A DNA stretch of 36,967 nt, taken from assembly GCA_028292195.1 (NCBI GenBank), contig JAQGMU010000381.1, forward strand, positions 1 through 36,967. Reading direction: 5' to 3'. The stretch's first letter is position 1, and each line of letters starts with the position of its first letter. Shown one piece after another: positions 35,455 to 36,967 of the stretch. The position numbers were made by a program, and so were the translations under genes. The notes under the pieces were generated by a model. The model was not told the origin of the DNA and searched no databases. It was given only the letters and a program-made list of their open reading frames with translations. The DNA is from Ramlibacter sp. Lineage in GTDB: Bacteria; Pseudomonadota; Gammaproteobacteria; Burkholderiales; Burkholderiaceae_C.

Positions 35455-36678
35455 TTGAAAATCTTCCACGGCTGGCGCATCGTCGCGGCGAGCGTCGGCA
35501 TCCAGACCCTGCATGCCTGCCTGCTGCTGCAGGCCTTCGGCGCCTACGTGGCGGTGCTGTCCGAGGAGCAGGGCTGGAGCAAGACGGCCCTGTCCGGCGC
35601 GGCCGCCCTGCTGTCGGTCGAAGGCGCGCTGCTCGGGCCGCTGCTCGGCTACATGGTCGACCGGGTCGGTCCGCGCGTCATGGTCCGCACGGGTGTCGTG
35701 ATGGTTGCGCTCGGTTTCCTGGCCCTGAGCTTCACCCGGACGATCGCGCACTTCTACGGCGCGGTGCTGCTGATCGCGATTGCCACCAGCTTCTGCGGCT
35801 ACTTCCCGCTGTCGGTCGCCGTGGTGCACTGGTTTCGCAGGCGCCGCGCCCGCGCGTTGTCGCTCACGAGCCTGGGGCTCGCCTTCGGTGGCCTGGCCGT
35901 GCCGGCGGTGGGCTGGGTCATGCAGACCTACGGCTGGCGCACCATGGCGCTGCTGTCCGCGGTGTTGTGGCTGACCGTCGGATCGCTGCTCGCTTCGGTG
36001 GTGCGCGGCAAGCCCGGCGACATCGGCGAGACGGTGGACGGCGACCCTGCCCCGGAGCCGGAACCGGCCGGCGCCCCCGCCACCCGCGTGGTGCCCGAAC
36101 GCGCCTTCACGGCCGCCGAGGCGCTGCGCACGCGCGCCTTCTGGCTGCTCGGCCTGGGCCACGCCATCGCGCTGCTGGCCGTCACGGCGGTCAACGTGCA
36201 TGCCATCTCGCACATCAAGGAAGGCCTGGGCTACACGCTGGCGCAAGCCTCCTTCGTCATCACGCTGATGACGATGTCGCAAGGGGCCGGCGTGCTGCTC
36301 GGCGCCGCCGTGGGCGACCGCTGGGACAAGCGCCGCGTCGCCGCCGCCTGCATGCTGGGGCACGCGGCCGGCCTGCTGATGCTGACGTATGCCGTCCACC
36401 CGCTGATGCTGGGCGCCTTCGCGGTGCTGCACGGCGTGGCCTGGGGTGTGCGCGGGCCGTTCATGCAGGCGCTGCGGGCCGACTACTTCGGCCTGCAGTC
36501 CATCGGCATGATCCTCGGCCTGTCGGCCATCCTGGTTTCGATGGGCCAGGTCGGCGGCCCGCTGGTGGCCGGCGGCCTGGCCGACCTCACCGGCAATTAC
36601 CGCTTCGGCTTCACGCTGCTGGCGCTGGTGGTGGGATCGGGGTCGCTGCTGTTCCTGCTGGCGCGCAAGCCGGCCTGA
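35455..36678 (+). CDS. MFS transporter (monocarboxylate/oxalate-type family)
   Basis: The protein has 407 residues from a TTG start. The initial KIFHGWRIVAASVG is the conserved start of this MFS group, which supports the TTG choice although no Shine-Dalgarno is visible. About twelve membrane segments can be drawn, with GYMVDRVGPRVMVRTG as motif A after the second, RRRRARALSLTSLG in the central region of the first half, and a hydrophilic central loop (PAPEPEPAGAPATR). The second half repeats motif A as GDRWDKRR. The family moves carboxylates, often with protons. It lies 66 bases after dppF; TACACT at 35421-35426 could be a -10 of its own. It may export a product or import a simpler acid of the same pathway. 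Confidence 0.88.
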   Translation: MKIFHGWRIVAASVGIQTLHACLLLQAFGAYVAVLSEEQGWSKTALSGAAALLSVEGALLGPLLGYMVDRVGPRVMVRTGVVMVALGFLALSFTRTIAHFYGAVLLIAIATSFCGYFPLSVAVVHWFRRRRARALSLTSLGLAFGGLAVPAVGWVMQTYGWRTMALLSAVLWLTVGSLLASVVRGKPGDIGETVDGDPAPEPEPAGAPATRVVPERAFTAAEALRTRAFWLLGLGHAIALLAVTAVNVHAISHIKEGLGYTLAQASFVITLMTMSQGAGVLLGAAVGDRWDKRRVAAACMLGHAAGLLMLTYAVHPLMLGAFAVLHGVAWGVRGPFMQALRADYFGLQSIGMILGLSAILVSMGQVGGPLVAGGLADLTGNYRFGFTLLALVVGSGSLLFLLARKPA

Positions 36679-36700
36679 CAAGGCGCGGCGGGCGGTGCAG

Positions 36701-36771
36701 GCGGTGCAGGCCTTGGAGGGAAGTCGGCGGAGCGAAGCGCGCCGACCGCCACCCCAGCGGCCTTGCACCGC
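36701..36771. repeat. Complex palindromic element downstream of the MFS gene
   Basis: Outer imperfect arms GCGGTGCAGGCC (36701-36712) and GGCCTTGCACCGC (36759-36771) enclose perfect inner arms GTCGGCG (36723-36729) and CGCCGAC (36740-36746). GGCGGTGCAG is also repeated directly just upstream. It looks like a folded intergenic repeat and could terminate or stabilise the MFS transcript. No gene was seen in the 283-base gap 36679-36961. Confidence 0.5.
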
Positions 36772-36811
36772 GCATCGCTTGGCGCGACGCGCCCCGTGAC
36801 GTAAAGCAAAA

Positions 36812-36843
36812 GCTGGGGTCGCCTGCGGCGAACCCAGCCTACG
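36812..36843. repeat. Dispersed intergenic palindromic repeat, copy 2
   Basis: GCTGGGGTCGC and GCGAACCCAGC pair with one mismatch around a CTG loop and are followed by CTACG. On the minus strand it reads CGTAGGCTGGG..., matching copy 1 at 1226-1257, so the same repeat family occurs at both ends of the window in opposite orientation. Confidence 0.7.
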
Positions 36844-36910
36844 AAAACTTTGCGTCGCCGCCCTGGACTGGCGGCCACCCACTCAAATCGGCAGAAGCCT
36901 GCCGCTCGGC

Positions 36911-36939
36911 TTGCAAGGGAAAGAAAATCGGACTATTCT
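36911..36939 (+). promoter_or_regulatory. Candidate sigma-70 promoter for the gene at the right edge
   Basis: TTGCAA (36911-36916) and TATTCT (36934-36939) are separated by exactly 17 bases in an AT-richer patch. An AAGGA Shine-Dalgarno at 36949-36953 and an ATG at 36962 follow at normal distances. Confidence 0.5.
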
Positions 36940-36961
36940 TGCCATAGCAAGGAAAAGACCC

Positions 36962-36967
36962 ATGGCC
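36962..36967 (+). CDS. Start of a gene cut by the window edge
   Basis: Only ATG GCC is visible. The AAGGA eight bases upstream and the promoter-like sequence before it suggest a real start. Nothing can be said of the product. Confidence 0.4.

Overview
The window is GC-rich throughout and densely coded on both strands. Its gene content (orphan Bug/TctC solute receptors, a leucine/isovalerate (liu) operon beside an AraC-type regulator, many LysR/IclR-controlled catabolic clusters) points to a beta-proteobacterium of the Burkholderiales, probably Comamonadaceae (Ramlibacter/Variovorax-like). That placement is inference from protein character; no rRNA or tRNA gene was seen.

Region 1 (1-9217, minus strand) is a leucine/isovalerate degradation operon, read from right to left: liuB (methylcrotonyl-CoA carboxylase beta), a VapBC toxin-antitoxin pair, an acyl-CoA dehydrogenase, a secreted protein of unknown function, liuC (methylglutaconyl-CoA hydratase), a DUF4126 membrane protein, liuD (biotin-bearing carboxylase alpha), a GhrA-like 2-hydroxyacid dehydrogenase and the 5' part of HMG-CoA lyase. 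A divergent AraC-family gene (9218-10246) is the probable regulator. An orphan branched-chain-type solute receptor and a tiny secreted protein follow, both on the minus strand.

Region 2 (11958-18572, plus strand) is a compact cluster: Bug/TctC receptor, D-threonine-aldolase-like PLP enzyme with a His-x-Asp metal motif, N-acyl-D-amino-acid deacylase, a second enzyme of the same fold with a His-x-Cys dehydratase-type metal motif, an ornithine-cyclodeaminase/mu-crystallin family reductase, and a LysR regulator. Together these suggest catabolism of a (possibly N-acylated) D-3-hydroxyamino acid such as D-3-hydroxyaspartate, through glycine plus glyoxylate and/or iminosuccinate to L-aspartate. This resembles a rebuilt beta-hydroxyaspartate cycle in which the usual dehydratase fold is replaced. 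It is my best candidate for an undescribed system.

Region 3 (18654-22565, minus strand) is a cupin dioxygenase-like protein, SDR, Bug/TctC receptor, SDR and IclR regulator operon. Three GTCCAT half-sites lie around its promoter. A DUF3943 outer-membrane-type protein (22634-24043) lies upstream of it.

Region 4 (24209-36678) is built around a LysR regulator that is translationally coupled (ATGA) to an atypical enoyl-CoA hydratase-like protein. It is divergent from a long plus-strand operon: family III CoA-transferase, two different SxxK serine hydrolases, a complete Dpp/Opp-type ABC importer (receptor, two permeases, two ATPases) and then an MFS transporter. Five ATGA overlaps on the plus strand show tight coupling. 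A perfect 7-bp inverted repeat with T-N11-A geometry lies between the divergent genes. The layout suggests uptake of an oligopeptide-like amide or ester, intracellular hydrolysis, CoA activation and further acyl-CoA metabolism. Intergenic palindromic repeats occur at both ends of the window, and the start of one more gene is visible at the right edge.
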